Origin: Chitinophagaceae bacterium UBA1931
Lineage (GTDB): Bacteria > Bacteroidota > Bacteroidia > Chitinophagales > Chitinophagaceae
Length of the DNA: 64,000 bases
Reading direction: 5' to 3'
NCBI GenBank assembly: GCA_002337125.1
Contig: DDFJ01000004.1
Location: 1,539,889 to 1,603,888 of the forward strand
Shown: positions 19,398 to 29,500 of the stretch, piece by piece
How positions within the stretch are numbered: the first letter of the stretch is position 1
Layout of the letters: each line of letters starts with the position of its first letter
Made by a program: the position numbers and the translations under genes
The notes under the pieces: model-generated
What the model saw: the letters and a program-made list of their open reading frames with translations, nothing else
The model's database searches: none
Told to the model about the DNA's origin: nothing

Positions 19398-20495
19398 TTA
19401 GTTTTTCCCATTCAGCTTTTTGATGAGGTTAACCTCATCCTGCCTGTATGGAATACCATCAATGGTAAATATGTCATGGAACCATTCTGTTGGCTGGCTG
19501 CCATCTGCAAGAGGAGTATCCCATGCATAAATGGTGTTTGTTTTTCCAGCAACAAAACCCCAGTTAATAGCGCCTACATTTTCTTCCTTAAGCATCGGCA
19601 TAACTGTGGAGAAACGGCTGTTTCTTGTACGTGCCATATATTCTGTGCAGATCAACGGCTTTCCGTTTGCTTTCAAAATCTGCACCACTAACCTGTGCTG
19701 CGCAACATCCTGGTAATCGTGGTAGGTAATAACGTCTGAATTCTGTAACTGAAAAGCATTCAGTTTTTCAAGACGCCATGCCCACAACCCTGCTGATACA
19801 GGTTGATCAGGATTTACTTCTCTTGCCCATTGAAATACTTTTGTAAGCAATGGCAAAGAAGAATCGCCTTTGCCGTTGTTACCGGGTTCATTATAAAGAT
19901 CCCATAAAAGAATACGTTTATCATGTGCGAAAGTGGAGAGAACATCTTTCACATATTTTTCCAGCTCAGGAAATATAGTTGTATCAGCAGATGCCGGCTG
20001 ACCGGGATCCTGCATCCATCCCGAATTATGAATACCTGTTTTAGGAGCAGGTTGTTTGCCTGGCTTTGGTTCTTTGTTCCAGCAGTCATCAAAGAACACA
20101 AAGAGCGGCTGAATATGATGCCTGTCGGCAATCGCTAAAAACTGGTTCATGCGGTTTTTAAATCCGGCAGGATCGGCTTTCCATGCAACTGAATGCAGAA
20201 ACACACGCAACGTATTAAAACCAATACTTTCGGCCCAGCCTAATTCTTTGTTGATGGTAACGGTATCAAATGTTTCAGCCTGCCACATCTCCAGCTGGTT
20301 AATGGCATTAGCAGGAATGTAATTTGCACCTGAAATCCATTTGTGTTCGCTGTACCATGCTTTTGCTTTTTCGGCCGACCAAACTTTTGCAACAGGTGCA
20401 GGTACTGCCATTTCTTTCTTTACTTTTTGTGCCTGTAACTGCACAAAGCAAAAAATCATGACCAAAGAAAAAATGCCGTTCAACTTCTTGTACAT
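19398..20495 (-). CDS. Secreted clan GH-A glycosidase, GH5-like (cellulase/xylanase superfamily)
   Basis: The product is 365 aa with a signal peptide ending QLQAQ. It is a single TIM barrel with both clan GH-A glutamates: acid/base Glu203 in DLYNEPG at the end of strand 4 and nucleophile Glu285 in ICTEYMART at strand 7. It also has FNTLRVFLHSVAW near residue 93, and GINWGF- and AWDTP-type C-terminal motifs. Homologues are often called 1,4-beta-xylanase or cellulase, but the GH5 subfamily and substrate cannot be assigned by eye. The gap to the small secreted protein gene upstream is 27 bases, so they are cotranscribed. It could act on a backbone whose arabinose decorations the neighbours remove. 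Confidence 0.85.
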   Translation of the reverse strand: MYKKLNGIFSLVMIFCFVQLQAQKVKKEMAVPAPVAKVWSAEKAKAWYSEHKWISGANYIPANAINQLEMWQAETFDTVTINKELGWAESIGFNTLRVFLHSVAWKADPAGFKNRMNQFLAIADRHHIQPLFVFFDDCWNKEPKPGKQPAPKTGIHNSGWMQDPGQPASADTTIFPELEKYVKDVLSTFAHDKRILLWDLYNEPGNNGKGDSSLPLLTKVFQWAREVNPDQPVSAGLWAWRLEKLNAFQLQNSDVITYHDYQDVAQHRLVVQILKANGKPLICTEYMARTRNSRFSTVMPMLKEENVGAINWGFVAGKTNTIYAWDTPLADGSQPTEWFHDIFTIDGIPYRQDEVNLIKKLNGKN

Positions 20496-20522
20496 ATCGA
20501 TTGATTAATTTTTTGTTAGTGG

Positions 20523-21167
20523 CTATTGCAGTTGCTGCATAAGTGCAACCACATCACCCGGTTTTGAATAATCAGTTTTATTTGCTTTTACAAAATCATT
20601 AATGAGTTGTTTCTTTTCAGGAAAAATGCTGATGAGCTGTTTAAGTGTATTAGCTCTTCTCAATTTTCCATCTTTACGCACCCAGAATGTTTTTTGCGTT
20701 GTTACTTTATAATCGTCCGGAAGTTTTATTTCATAAACCATTCCTGAACGGATTAAAGAACTAAGTGAAATTGCATTGGTGGTAGGCGATGCATTGCCAT
20801 AACCAATGGAAGCACCGGGCTCAATCAGTGTACCGTTATACTCAACATACAGTGAATAAGTTTGAGAAAGCAACACTTCGTAAAATTCTTTTTCAACAGG
20901 CACAAACTTTCGGCCTGTAACAAAAACCGTATCGGTTGCTGATGGCTGTTCAATTGCAAGATTCCGTCCATTATCGGAAAAGATCATTTCGCCGGTAAGA
21001 ATGTTATAGTTGAGTTTGCGTTGAAACACTTCGCCTGACTTCATCAATATTTTTCCGGTGTAAAATGTATCCAGTAAATAATGCGAAACTGTAATTGCTT
21101 TTGTTACCTGCTGTGCGTTGGAAGCAGTGACAAACAAAAAACAGATCATTGTCAGGTATCGGTTCAC
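20523..21167 (-). CDS. Secreted protein of unknown function, paralogue of the gene at 9236-9940
   Basis: A GTG start at 21167 gives MNRYLTMICFLFVTASNAQQ, a good signal peptide, and a 10-base gap from the upstream gene; the longer frame needs a TTG at 21203 and overlaps that gene. The product is then 214 aa. I recognise no named domain. It shares with the 9236-9940 protein the block YTGKILMKSGEVFQRKLNYN, a DTVFV strand and the C-terminal KKQLINDFVKANKTD-type tail. Its position inside an operon between a DUF4965 enzyme and a GH5-like enzyme suggests an accessory role at the cell surface or in the periplasm, but no function can be stated. Confidence 0.8.
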   Translation of the reverse strand: MNRYLTMICFLFVTASNAQQVTKAITVSHYLLDTFYTGKILMKSGEVFQRKLNYNILTGEMIFSDNGRNLAIEQPSATDTVFVTGRKFVPVEKEFYEVLLSQTYSLYVEYNGTLIEPGASIGYGNASPTTNAISLSSLIRSGMVYEIKLPDDYKVTTQKTFWVRKDGKLRRANTLKQLISIFPEKKQLINDFVKANKTDYSKPGDVVALMQQLQ

Positions 21168-21177
21168 GTTGAAAGAA

Positions 21178-23634
21178 TTATTTGTTTTTAAATTTCTGTT
21201 CAAGCACTTTCATAAAATACCCACCTACAACACTTCTTGCCTGGAAGCCAACCATTTTTCCTGTAGTTGTTTGATGCCAGTCGGAAATAGGAACTCTTGA
21301 AGATGTTTCAAGTGCATAGTGATACATGGGTTCAACAAGCGCAAGAAAATCTTTTTCATTTGATGCAAGTACTGAAGTCCAGATCACCCAATCAGATTTT
21401 GTATAAGTAGCACGGCTGTCGAGCGGTAAACCAAATTCATTTTGTTTGGTGAGGTAGTATTTCACTTCCCGGTCATACACTTCCTGCGGAAATAACTTCA
21501 GACCTAATACTTTATCCCAAACAAGATTGTATTTCTGGCTCCACGTTCCTTTTTTATCAAACGTTAATGAATAATGATCACCATCATCAGCCATCTGCAT
21601 CCATTTCGTCACCATTTCTTTGCTCAGTTGTTTGTAGCGTGCTGCAGTTTCTTTTTCACCAATCATCTCCGCCATCATTGCATAACAGCCAAGTGCAACA
21701 ATTGCTTTGATGGAAAGATTGGCATTCCTTGCAAGATGCCCTGCAAAATCATCAGTACACAACTGGTTTGCCGGATCAAAACCTGCACGACTGAGATAAT
21801 CGGCCCAAACAGTTAATGTTTTCCAATGCTGCTTTGCATATGTTGCATTGCCTTCTGCTTTTGCAATAGCAGCAGCAAGAATCATCATGTTACCGGTTTC
21901 TTCTACAGGCATATCTTCTCCATAAGTTTGTCCATTGGCTAAAGGATAAGTACCCAGGTCATGCGCAGCGTAAGGTTTGGCCCATTTGCCGCTTTCACTG
22001 TAATAAAATATTCCGTTCATCATTCCTTTTAATAACTCTGGCTGATAGGACAGGTACATTGGAGCAGATGGATAAGTTATATCAACAGTATTAATTGATC
22101 CGTTACTGAAGTTTTCTTTTGATAAGAATAATAATTCACCAGAAGGACTTTTCACCAGCTTGTGTGCAGCAATGCTCTGGCGGTAAGCGAGAATACAAAG
22201 CGATGCATATTTTTCTCCACCTGCATTCACTGCATCGTTGTAAACAACAGCATTAAAGCCGGTGCATTTTTGCAGTATTGAAGCATATTCACTTTGAGCT
22301 TTTGCCAGCAGCAATTCCATTGTTGAAGTTTCGCCCTGCTTCCACCACGGTGTCAGGTTGGTTGAAAAAAACTGAACCGGGTACAAATCATCATAACCAA
22401 TCATCAGCACCTGTTCTTTAGCATTGCTTCCAACTTTTCCCATACGCACAACTGTATTCAGGAATAAATGTTTACCGCTGTCGATTGTTTTTGAAGTGGC
22501 TGCAAATGAATTGGAAATTCCATTAGCAGCTGAAATAAATTGTGTAACAGCAGGGGTTTGCTGTGCAGCAACATACATATATCCCCAATCAATTCGGAGA
22601 TCATCTCCTTTCTTTTGCAATACAGGTTGAGAAGTTGTACCTGCTTTGAGAATGGTTAAACCATTTGCAGTATATTTTTTTGTCTGCACCTGTTGTGCAG
22701 AAGTATTCACAGCAATATCGGTTGATGCACCAATGTACAACTGTACATCATGCGTTTTACCGTCGTTTGATTTTACATTCACAGTAATATAAGAAACAGG
22801 GCGTGCTAAAATATCCAGGTCCTGCAACAGCAAAGGAGAAGTGAATGTAAGTGTAAGGTCAACCTTGCCACAGGTAAAATGATAAATGGTTTGAGTGGCA
22901 GTGAGTGTACTGTTTTTTTGTACAGCTGTTTTCTTTGCTTCACCTGCAGGTTCCTGTACTTCCTGTACAATACCTGCATCAAGCCATTGGCCACCGGCAG
23001 TATTCACGACATGAATAGCTAAAACGTTTTTTCCTTGTTTCAGTTTTGATTTTATTTCATCAGTAATGGGCAGGTAAATGTATTTACCTGTCCATCCAAT
23101 TGTTTTATAAACAACAGCACCATTGATATACACTTCCACATTATCATCGTGCTGCAGTTTTAAAAACAGGTGATTTAAGTTTGTTTGATTGATTGTAAAC
23201 ACACGACGCATCCACAAATCGTTGGAGCGCCACAATGTTTTTGCAGTGGTTTTGTTATCACCAAAAGCACCTTTCCCTTTTTTCCACTGGCTGTCGTCGA
23301 ATGAAAGATTCATCCAGCCATCAGCAGGTGCTGTTTCAGTATAAGCAGCTTCATAATTTACTTCATCAGCAGCAGGAAGAATTTGTTTATACGATTTACC
23401 TGCATTACCCATGAACCGGTACACTTCGCCATCAACTTTCAGCATGCCAAGCAACGACTGGTCAGAACCTGTCCAGTGTTTGGTGGGTGATGCAGTAAGC
23501 TGATCAGTTGTTGACCAGATACTGAAATACGTATCATGTGTAATTAATGGATAAGCGGGTGCTTTTCTTTCCTGGGTAAACCCAATTGAATATCCGAGAA
23601 CAAAGAGTAATGCTGCTAAACTGATTTTTTTCAT
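21178..23634 (-). CDS. DUF4964/DUF5127/DUF4965/DUF1793 glutaminase-like exported protein with inserted beta-sandwich
   Basis: The product is 818 aa with a signal peptide ending GFTQ. The N-terminal part (PLITHDTYFSIWSTTDQL, then WTGSDQSLLGMLKVDG) fits DUF4964. The middle has DUF5127-type strands. The C-terminal half (YGEDMPVEETGNMMILAAAI, then CTDDFAGHLARNANLSIKAI) is the DUF4965/DUF1793 helical barrel of proteins annotated as glutaminase A-like. Residues about 90-235 are an insertion that looks like a galactose-binding-like jelly roll (WMNLSFDDSQWKKGKGAFG, NVEVYINGAVVYKTIGW). Glutaminase activity is doubtful; in sugar loci these proteins are more likely glycosidase-like, and the VEETGNM acidic motif would be the active-site candidate. 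It lies 10 bases before the next gene. Confidence 0.85.
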   Translation of the reverse strand: MKKISLAALLFVLGYSIGFTQERKAPAYPLITHDTYFSIWSTTDQLTASPTKHWTGSDQSLLGMLKVDGEVYRFMGNAGKSYKQILPAADEVNYEAAYTETAPADGWMNLSFDDSQWKKGKGAFGDNKTTAKTLWRSNDLWMRRVFTINQTNLNHLFLKLQHDDNVEVYINGAVVYKTIGWTGKYIYLPITDEIKSKLKQGKNVLAIHVVNTAGGQWLDAGIVQEVQEPAGEAKKTAVQKNSTLTATQTIYHFTCGKVDLTLTFTSPLLLQDLDILARPVSYITVNVKSNDGKTHDVQLYIGASTDIAVNTSAQQVQTKKYTANGLTILKAGTTSQPVLQKKGDDLRIDWGYMYVAAQQTPAVTQFISAANGISNSFAATSKTIDSGKHLFLNTVVRMGKVGSNAKEQVLMIGYDDLYPVQFFSTNLTPWWKQGETSTMELLLAKAQSEYASILQKCTGFNAVVYNDAVNAGGEKYASLCILAYRQSIAAHKLVKSPSGELLFLSKENFSNGSINTVDITYPSAPMYLSYQPELLKGMMNGIFYYSESGKWAKPYAAHDLGTYPLANGQTYGEDMPVEETGNMMILAAAIAKAEGNATYAKQHWKTLTVWADYLSRAGFDPANQLCTDDFAGHLARNANLSIKAIVALGCYAMMAEMIGEKETAARYKQLSKEMVTKWMQMADDGDHYSLTFDKKGTWSQKYNLVWDKVLGLKLFPQEVYDREVKYYLTKQNEFGLPLDSRATYTKSDWVIWTSVLASNEKDFLALVEPMYHYALETSSRVPISDWHQTTTGKMVGFQARSVVGGYFMKVLEQKFKNK

Positions 23635-23693
23635 TATAAAACTATTTAAACACAGGGTAAGCGATTTTTATGAAACCCTGCTGCTGAAATTAA

Positions 23694-23723
23694 AAGGCCA
23701 CTTAACCAGAGCTAAATGGCCTT
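23694..23723 (-). terminator. Weak terminator-like hairpin between DUF3823 and DUF4965 genes
   Basis: AAGGCCA (23694-23700) pairs with TGGCCTT (23717-23723) over a 16-base loop, with a short T-rich tail on the minus strand. It may cause partial termination so that SusC, SusD and DUF3823 are made in excess over the enzymes, a common arrangement. Confidence 0.45.
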
Positions 23724-23812
23724 GGTAAAAATTAGTATTTAAAAATACTTTGTTTACCTGTATGCAAAAACAACTGCTTATTCGACAAATTCAGAACTGA
23801 TTGAGCAAATAA

Positions 23813-24514
23813 TCAGAATGTAAGCTTTTGTACAGGTGAATAAATCCTGTCTTCCACACCGGCAATCTTCAGCCCTATTCTTGCAAACACATATTTTTGA
23901 GTTGGCACTAAGGCAGGAATTGTTACGTTCATACTGATGTTATTAGGATCAGTAATATTTGCACCCGTAACAGTTGTAACAGCAATATTATCAGTAGCTG
24001 AAACAAAAGCTGTTTTGTTGATATAAAGACTCACACTTTCAATGTTCTTAGCTGATGCATCAGTAATGATTTTTTCAGCTTTGAATGTACCTGTTACTTT
24101 TCCGGCACTTACAGCAAGCTGCGGAGTGCGGATCATATAATAAGGAGTTACATCAATATCAATATTCTTATCTCCACTTAAATTGATAACCAACGTATCT
24201 GGGTTACCGGCAGAAGTTTGTTTCCACTTAAAAGGTCCCTGTCCATTGGCGATGATGAATTTATATTCACCATCAAACAGCAGGCAGGAGAAGGTACCAT
24301 CAGGTGCAAACACCTGGCCAATTGAACCTACTTTACCAAAACCATATTGGTATAATTCAAAAGGAACTTTATCATATTCAACCTGTATGTTTTCGCCGTT
24401 GTACTGAATCCTTCCGGTTAAATGAGACGAAGGAGCTTTGTAGTTATCTTTTTTGCATGCCACTGAAAAAATGATCAGCGCCAGCAGAACGATATATTGA
24501 AACTTATTTTTCAT
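23813..24514 (-). CDS. DUF3823 surface lipoprotein
   Basis: The product is 233 aa from the ATG at 24514, which begins a lipoprotein signal with lipobox FSVAC (Cys20) and KKDN after it; an ATG at 24574 only adds 20 unsuitable residues. The N-terminal domain (LTGRIQYNGENIQVEYDKVPFELYQYGF) and the following PDGTFSCLLFDGEYKFII strand are typical of DUF3823, a beta-sandwich found next to SusD. A second domain at about 120-230 completes it. DUF3823 proteins are thought to be surface glycan-binding accessories of SusCD systems. It lies 90 bases downstream of susD on the same strand, matching the usual SusC-SusD-DUF3823 order. Confidence 0.88.
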   Translation of the reverse strand: MKNKFQYIVLLALIIFSVACKKDNYKAPSSHLTGRIQYNGENIQVEYDKVPFELYQYGFGKVGSIGQVFAPDGTFSCLLFDGEYKFIIANGQGPFKWKQTSAGNPDTLVINLSGDKNIDIDVTPYYMIRTPQLAVSAGKVTGTFKAEKIITDASAKNIESVSLYINKTAFVSATDNIAVTTVTGANITDPNNISMNVTIPALVPTQKYVFARIGLKIAGVEDRIYSPVQKLTF

Positions 24515-24604
24515 TGTTCGTTGTTTTATGATAGAAAAACAAAACGGATCATAATTTTCTGAATCATCGTACATACCATGATCCGTTTTTGTTTCATGTC
24601 GGTT

Positions 24605-26509
24605 TTATTGATTAGGCTGTTTTACAATTTTTGGATTGTTTGCCCTTACTGTTGCATCAATTGCTGAATAATAGTTACCCATCTGGAACGTATTTGCTCC
24701 TGTTACCAGCGATGGAAGAACTATCCTGTATAACCATTTACCATCGTTGGGACTGGCGGGGTTATAGTATTTAAACGGCCACAATGCATAAGGCTGTGTG
24801 TTACGTTTTGTTGCTTTACCAATATCACTCAGCAAATCTGTAACAGTCATTTTAACACCATCCCAAACTACATGAGCAAGTCTCCAGCGTTTCATATCAT
24901 AGAAGAAATGACCTTCAAATGCCAGCTCAACCCTGCGTTCGTGTACAATTCTGTCGAATGTAATATCAGCAGGAGTTAAAGGAGTTGTCAATCCAGCTCT
25001 TAAACGTACCTGGTTCATATACAATGCAGCATCAGCAGTATTTCCTAATTCAAATGAAGCTTCAGCAGCATTCAGCAATACTTCTGCATAACGGTAACGG
25101 ATAAAAGGTAATTCACTGTTTGTACCACGTGAACCTGAACCAATAGCAGGATCAAGATATTTGCGGAGATAGAAACCACTTTGTGCAGTAAATTCTTTTG
25201 CGTTAATCGGTCCGTCAAATCCAACCACTTGTCTTAATCCGGTTGTGCCGGGTAATACTTTTTGCTGGCCCCTGTCATCACCACTGAAAACAGAACCATC
25301 AGCTAACACATAACCATTCCAGATATCAACTGTACGTCCTTTGAATGATGTACCGGGAAGCATTACTGTACCAGCCAGACGTGCATCTCTTCCTGCAAAC
25401 GGATCGGTTTGATTTGTATAATAAATCGGGTTACCGCTACCGTCAGCAATTGGAATTGGAGCAAATGTGTTATCTAATTTTTCAAAAGATTCAACAAGGT
25501 TGAGTGAAGGATTGATACGTCCGCCTTCTTCTTCTTCAGCACCATAACGTGGCTGGTTCGATCCGGTGAAGTAATGCACCTTTCCGCTCTTCAGTTTGAA
25601 ATCTTCAATGAAAATCGTTTCAGGATTATTTCCTTTATCAATAAAAATATTTGCAAAGTTTTCTGAAAGATCTGGCTTCTTGTTATACAATGCATAGTTA
25701 CCAACTGAACCGCTGATGATTTGTTTTGCAGCATTCAGCGCTTTGGTATAATAAGCATTTGCCATACTTGCAGGAATACCAACTTCACCACCTGTTAAGG
25801 AAACTGTAGGTGTGCCTGCACCATATTTTGCAATTGAACCAGCGTATAAAGCAGCTCTTGCTTCCATAGCTAAAGCAGCACCTCTTGTTGCTCTTGCACA
25901 AAATACAGCACTTGATTTTGTATCAATGGGCAAGTCGCCTTTGATTGCTTCTGCTTCGCTGATAACGAAATCATAGAGTTCTGATTCTTTTGCTCTTGGA
26001 TATTGCAGATCATCGGTTTTACCACTGAAATCATAAGAAAGTGATTTTAAAATAAGTGGTACACCACCCATTCTCTTCACCATTTCAAAATAATAATTGG
26101 CACGGAGAAAACGGGCTTCGGCTTTAAACTGTGCTTTATCTGCTGCTGCAAGTGTAGTGGATGCTTCAAGCCTTTCAAGAAACAGGTTCAGTTCACGGAT
26201 GTATGCATAATCCCATGTGGCCCACTCGCCATAACCCCAGCTGTTACGTTGTACAAGGTTTGCACGACCGTTTTCAGATGGAAAACTTTCGCTGAAGTCG
26301 GCCATTGTAGCCCAGTCTTTCACTGTAGAAAAATCAACCTGGCGGTTATACAAGTTGGCAAGTACTGAAAGAACGTTTGATGAATTTTCGAAAGCCAGAT
26401 CAGTAGAGATAATGGATGTTGGCTGAACATTCAGAAACTCACTGTCTCTTTTACAGCTTCCTGCTGCAAGCAGGGAAGCCATTCCTATATATAGATATAT
26501 CTTCTTCAT
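24605..26509 (-). CDS. SusD/RagB-family outer-membrane glycan-binding lipoprotein
   Basis: The product is 634 aa, at the long end for the family. The lipobox is LAAGSC with Cys19, then KRDSEFLNVQP, the usual SusD mature start. The SusD N-terminal TPR scaffold includes AQFKAEARFLRANYYFEMVK and RMGGVPLI. The C-terminal region has the conserved FIRYRYAEVLLNAAEASFEL and the RRVELAFEGHFFYDMKRW motif, diagnostic of RagB/SusD. It is the binding partner of the SusC at 26535-29666, from which it is separated by 25 bases. The substrate is inferred from the downstream enzymes to be arabinose-containing. Confidence 0.96.
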   Translation of the reverse strand: MKKIYLYIGMASLLAAGSCKRDSEFLNVQPTSIISTDLAFENSSNVLSVLANLYNRQVDFSTVKDWATMADFSESFPSENGRANLVQRNSWGYGEWATWDYAYIRELNLFLERLEASTTLAAADKAQFKAEARFLRANYYFEMVKRMGGVPLILKSLSYDFSGKTDDLQYPRAKESELYDFVISEAEAIKGDLPIDTKSSAVFCARATRGAALAMEARAALYAGSIAKYGAGTPTVSLTGGEVGIPASMANAYYTKALNAAKQIISGSVGNYALYNKKPDLSENFANIFIDKGNNPETIFIEDFKLKSGKVHYFTGSNQPRYGAEEEEGGRINPSLNLVESFEKLDNTFAPIPIADGSGNPIYYTNQTDPFAGRDARLAGTVMLPGTSFKGRTVDIWNGYVLADGSVFSGDDRGQQKVLPGTTGLRQVVGFDGPINAKEFTAQSGFYLRKYLDPAIGSGSRGTNSELPFIRYRYAEVLLNAAEASFELGNTADAALYMNQVRLRAGLTTPLTPADITFDRIVHERRVELAFEGHFFYDMKRWRLAHVVWDGVKMTVTDLLSDIGKATKRNTQPYALWPFKYYNPASPNDGKWLYRIVLPSLVTGANTFQMGNYYSAIDATVRANNPKIVKQPNQ

Positions 26510-26534
26510 TGATTTGTTAATTGATGTTAGAGAA

Positions 26535-29500
26535 TTAAAGAGTCAGATTAACACCTACGTTTACAACTTTACTCTGAGGGAACTGCAAACCATTATCATC
26601 GTTCACTTCCGGATCAATGTTGAATTTATGAACATTGTCGATCGAGAACAGGTTATAAGCATTCACATAAAAACGTGCTTTTTTAATTGCCCTTGTTTTA
26701 ACCAGGATATTTTGAGGTAATGAATAGGCAAGTTCTATTGTACGTGCACGTAAGTATGTTACGTTATGTGCCCAGTAAGTTGAAGACCTGTTGTAGTTAC
26801 TATGACCACTTTGATTGTAACGTAATGCAGGATAACGGCCAGGAATCCATGTACTGTTCAGATCATAAATATCTGCCCTGTGCCACCTGTCTTCAAACAT
26901 GGTGTTTAAGTTACCATCGTTCTGGAATGCCCATCTTGTTTCCCAGTTCTGGAACCATGTGTAACCAGATGCACCTGAGAAGTCGGCATGAAATTCAATT
27001 CCTTTCCAAGCAACTGCGAAGTTGAGACCAAAGTTGATGTTTGGTTGTGCACCACCACCATAACCAATGGGGCGAACATCGTAACCATCAATTTTACCAT
27101 CACCATTAATATCCCTGTAAATAAGATCACCAGGTAACAGTGTTTTATTTCCCTGTCCGTCAATGTTTACTTTATAATTGTTGATTTCTTCCTGTGTCTG
27201 GAACTGACCGTCGATGATATAACCCCAGTCAATGCGCTTATACCTGTTTTCGCCTGAGTTACGGTATTGATCCCATGAGTTAAGGAACTTAGGTTTGTAA
27301 CTGTCAAGATTCATTGAACGTGTATAAGAAAGATTAGCTCCAACTACATATTGCACTTCCCTGATATGATCAGCATAGCTCAATGCACCTTCTTCACCAA
27401 ACTGAGCATCACTGTTCAGGTTTTCGTTAGGAAGTGAATAACCAAGTTCGGAAGGAATCAACACATCTGTTTTTACACCTCTTAAACCAGTTCTTTTCCT
27501 GTAGAAATAATCAAATGAAGCGGTAAGTCTGCCGTTAAGCATGGAGAAGTCAGCACCAATATCAGTGATCTTACTTTTTAACCAGCTGATGTTGGTTGTT
27601 GGTGCACCACGATCGCTTGATCCGATTACAGGAACACCACCAAGAATAGTAATACTGCTGTTATAGTTATAACCGGCGATGTAGCTGTAAGCACCAAGAC
27701 CTAAAGCAGAACCATCATCACCAAGTTCACCATAAGATGCACGGAGTTTTAAATCAGATAACAACTTGGTATTACCTAACATTTTCTTGAAAAATTCTTC
27801 TTCAGAAATTCTCCAGCCTGCAGATGCACTTGGGAAATAACCTACACGGTTTTCTGGTGCAAAGAGGTAAGATGCATCTCTTCTTGCTGATAATTCTACA
27901 AAGTATTTGTTAGAGTAGCTGTAGTTTACACGGCCAATGTAACCAATACGTGCCTGTTTATCATCACTATCCTGGTACTGATCGGCAGTAGCAAAATAAA
28001 TCAATGCCAATGCATTGGTTGTTGGTACAGAGTGAATCCAGTTACGCAGGCGCTGGTTTGTAAGTCTTTCAGCCACAAACGTAGCAGCAATGGTATGATT
28101 GCCAAAACTGTTGTTGTAGTTAGCCTGTAACTGAGAAGTGGTATTGATTTGTTTAATCTGTTCTCTTTCTCTCCATGGGTTGATACTACCGCCGGTTCTC
28201 TTATAAGTTGAATCAACAGGATTATAAGTATAAGTATCATAAGTGTACTCATGGTTATTCAGCACATAGTCTGCAATATAATAAGAGTACAATCCTTTTA
28301 CACTAAGACCTTTTACATAAGGCACCTGATATTCAAGTGTTGCATTTGTTTGCAGCACACGCCAGTCGTTATGATATTTACCTGCATTTTGATAATTAAG
28401 ATAAGCCCAGTTGGTTTCGTTATGTTTAATATCATTCAGGTATTTTGTATTATCGTTTGCATATGGCCTTTCAAGCGGCGTGTTACGGAGAATAGCAAAA
28501 CGTGCAAGCCAGTAGTCATCAGTACCTGGTACACCGGGGTTATCTCTTGTTTCGATACGGCCGTTCATTGCCAAACCAATCTTTAAACCACTTGCAACCT
28601 GTGCAGTAATATTTGATTGAATATTGGTACGGTTAAATTTATATTCACGACCTAAAACTGAGTTCTGGAACAAATTTGTACCTGAAACATAGTAGTTGAT
28701 TTTATCAGTACCACCGGTAAAGTTGATGTTTACAGAATTGATTGGCGCATTTTTCTTAATGATAAAACTTTTCCAGTCAAAACTTTTATCGTAACCGGGT
28801 AATGTACCTTGTTTCCATTTATCCAGTTCAGCCTGTGTAATTGCAGTACTTCCATAACGGTTAACTTCTGCTTCTGCCCTTAAACGTTCATAGTCGTAAG
28901 AGTTTGTAAGAACATCAGTAAACCTTGACCAGTTTTGAACACCTGAATATGCATTGATATTAATGGTATTGCCGGAATTTTTGCGGCCTTGTTTTGTTGT
29001 AACAACCACAACACCATTTGCAGCACGCACACCATAAATAGCAGCAGATGCATCTTTCAGAATAGTTACACTTTCAATATCATTCGGAGCAAGGTTGTTG
29101 AATTGTCCTGCATCCTGCTGAATTCCATCAATAACATAAAGCGGATCGCCCATGTTACGGATCTGGATATTTGCACTTGAGCCGGGACGGCCATCAGGCA
29201 TTTTAAATGTTACACCAGGTAATTTACCTGCAAGTGTTGTACTTACAGTTGAACCACCGTGTACACGATCCATATCTTTTGCAGTAATAGTTGAAATGGC
29301 ACCTGTTAACGATTCTTTCTTTTTGGTACCATAACCAATTACAACCACTTCTTCCATGTTAACTTTTTGTGGTTCAAGAGAAAGACTTAGATCTCTTTTG
29401 GAACCCACCATAATTTCTTTTGTAGCGAATCCTACAGATGTAATAACTAAAACAGATTTTTCACTGGCAACTTTCAAAGAAAAGTGTCCGGTTAAATCTG

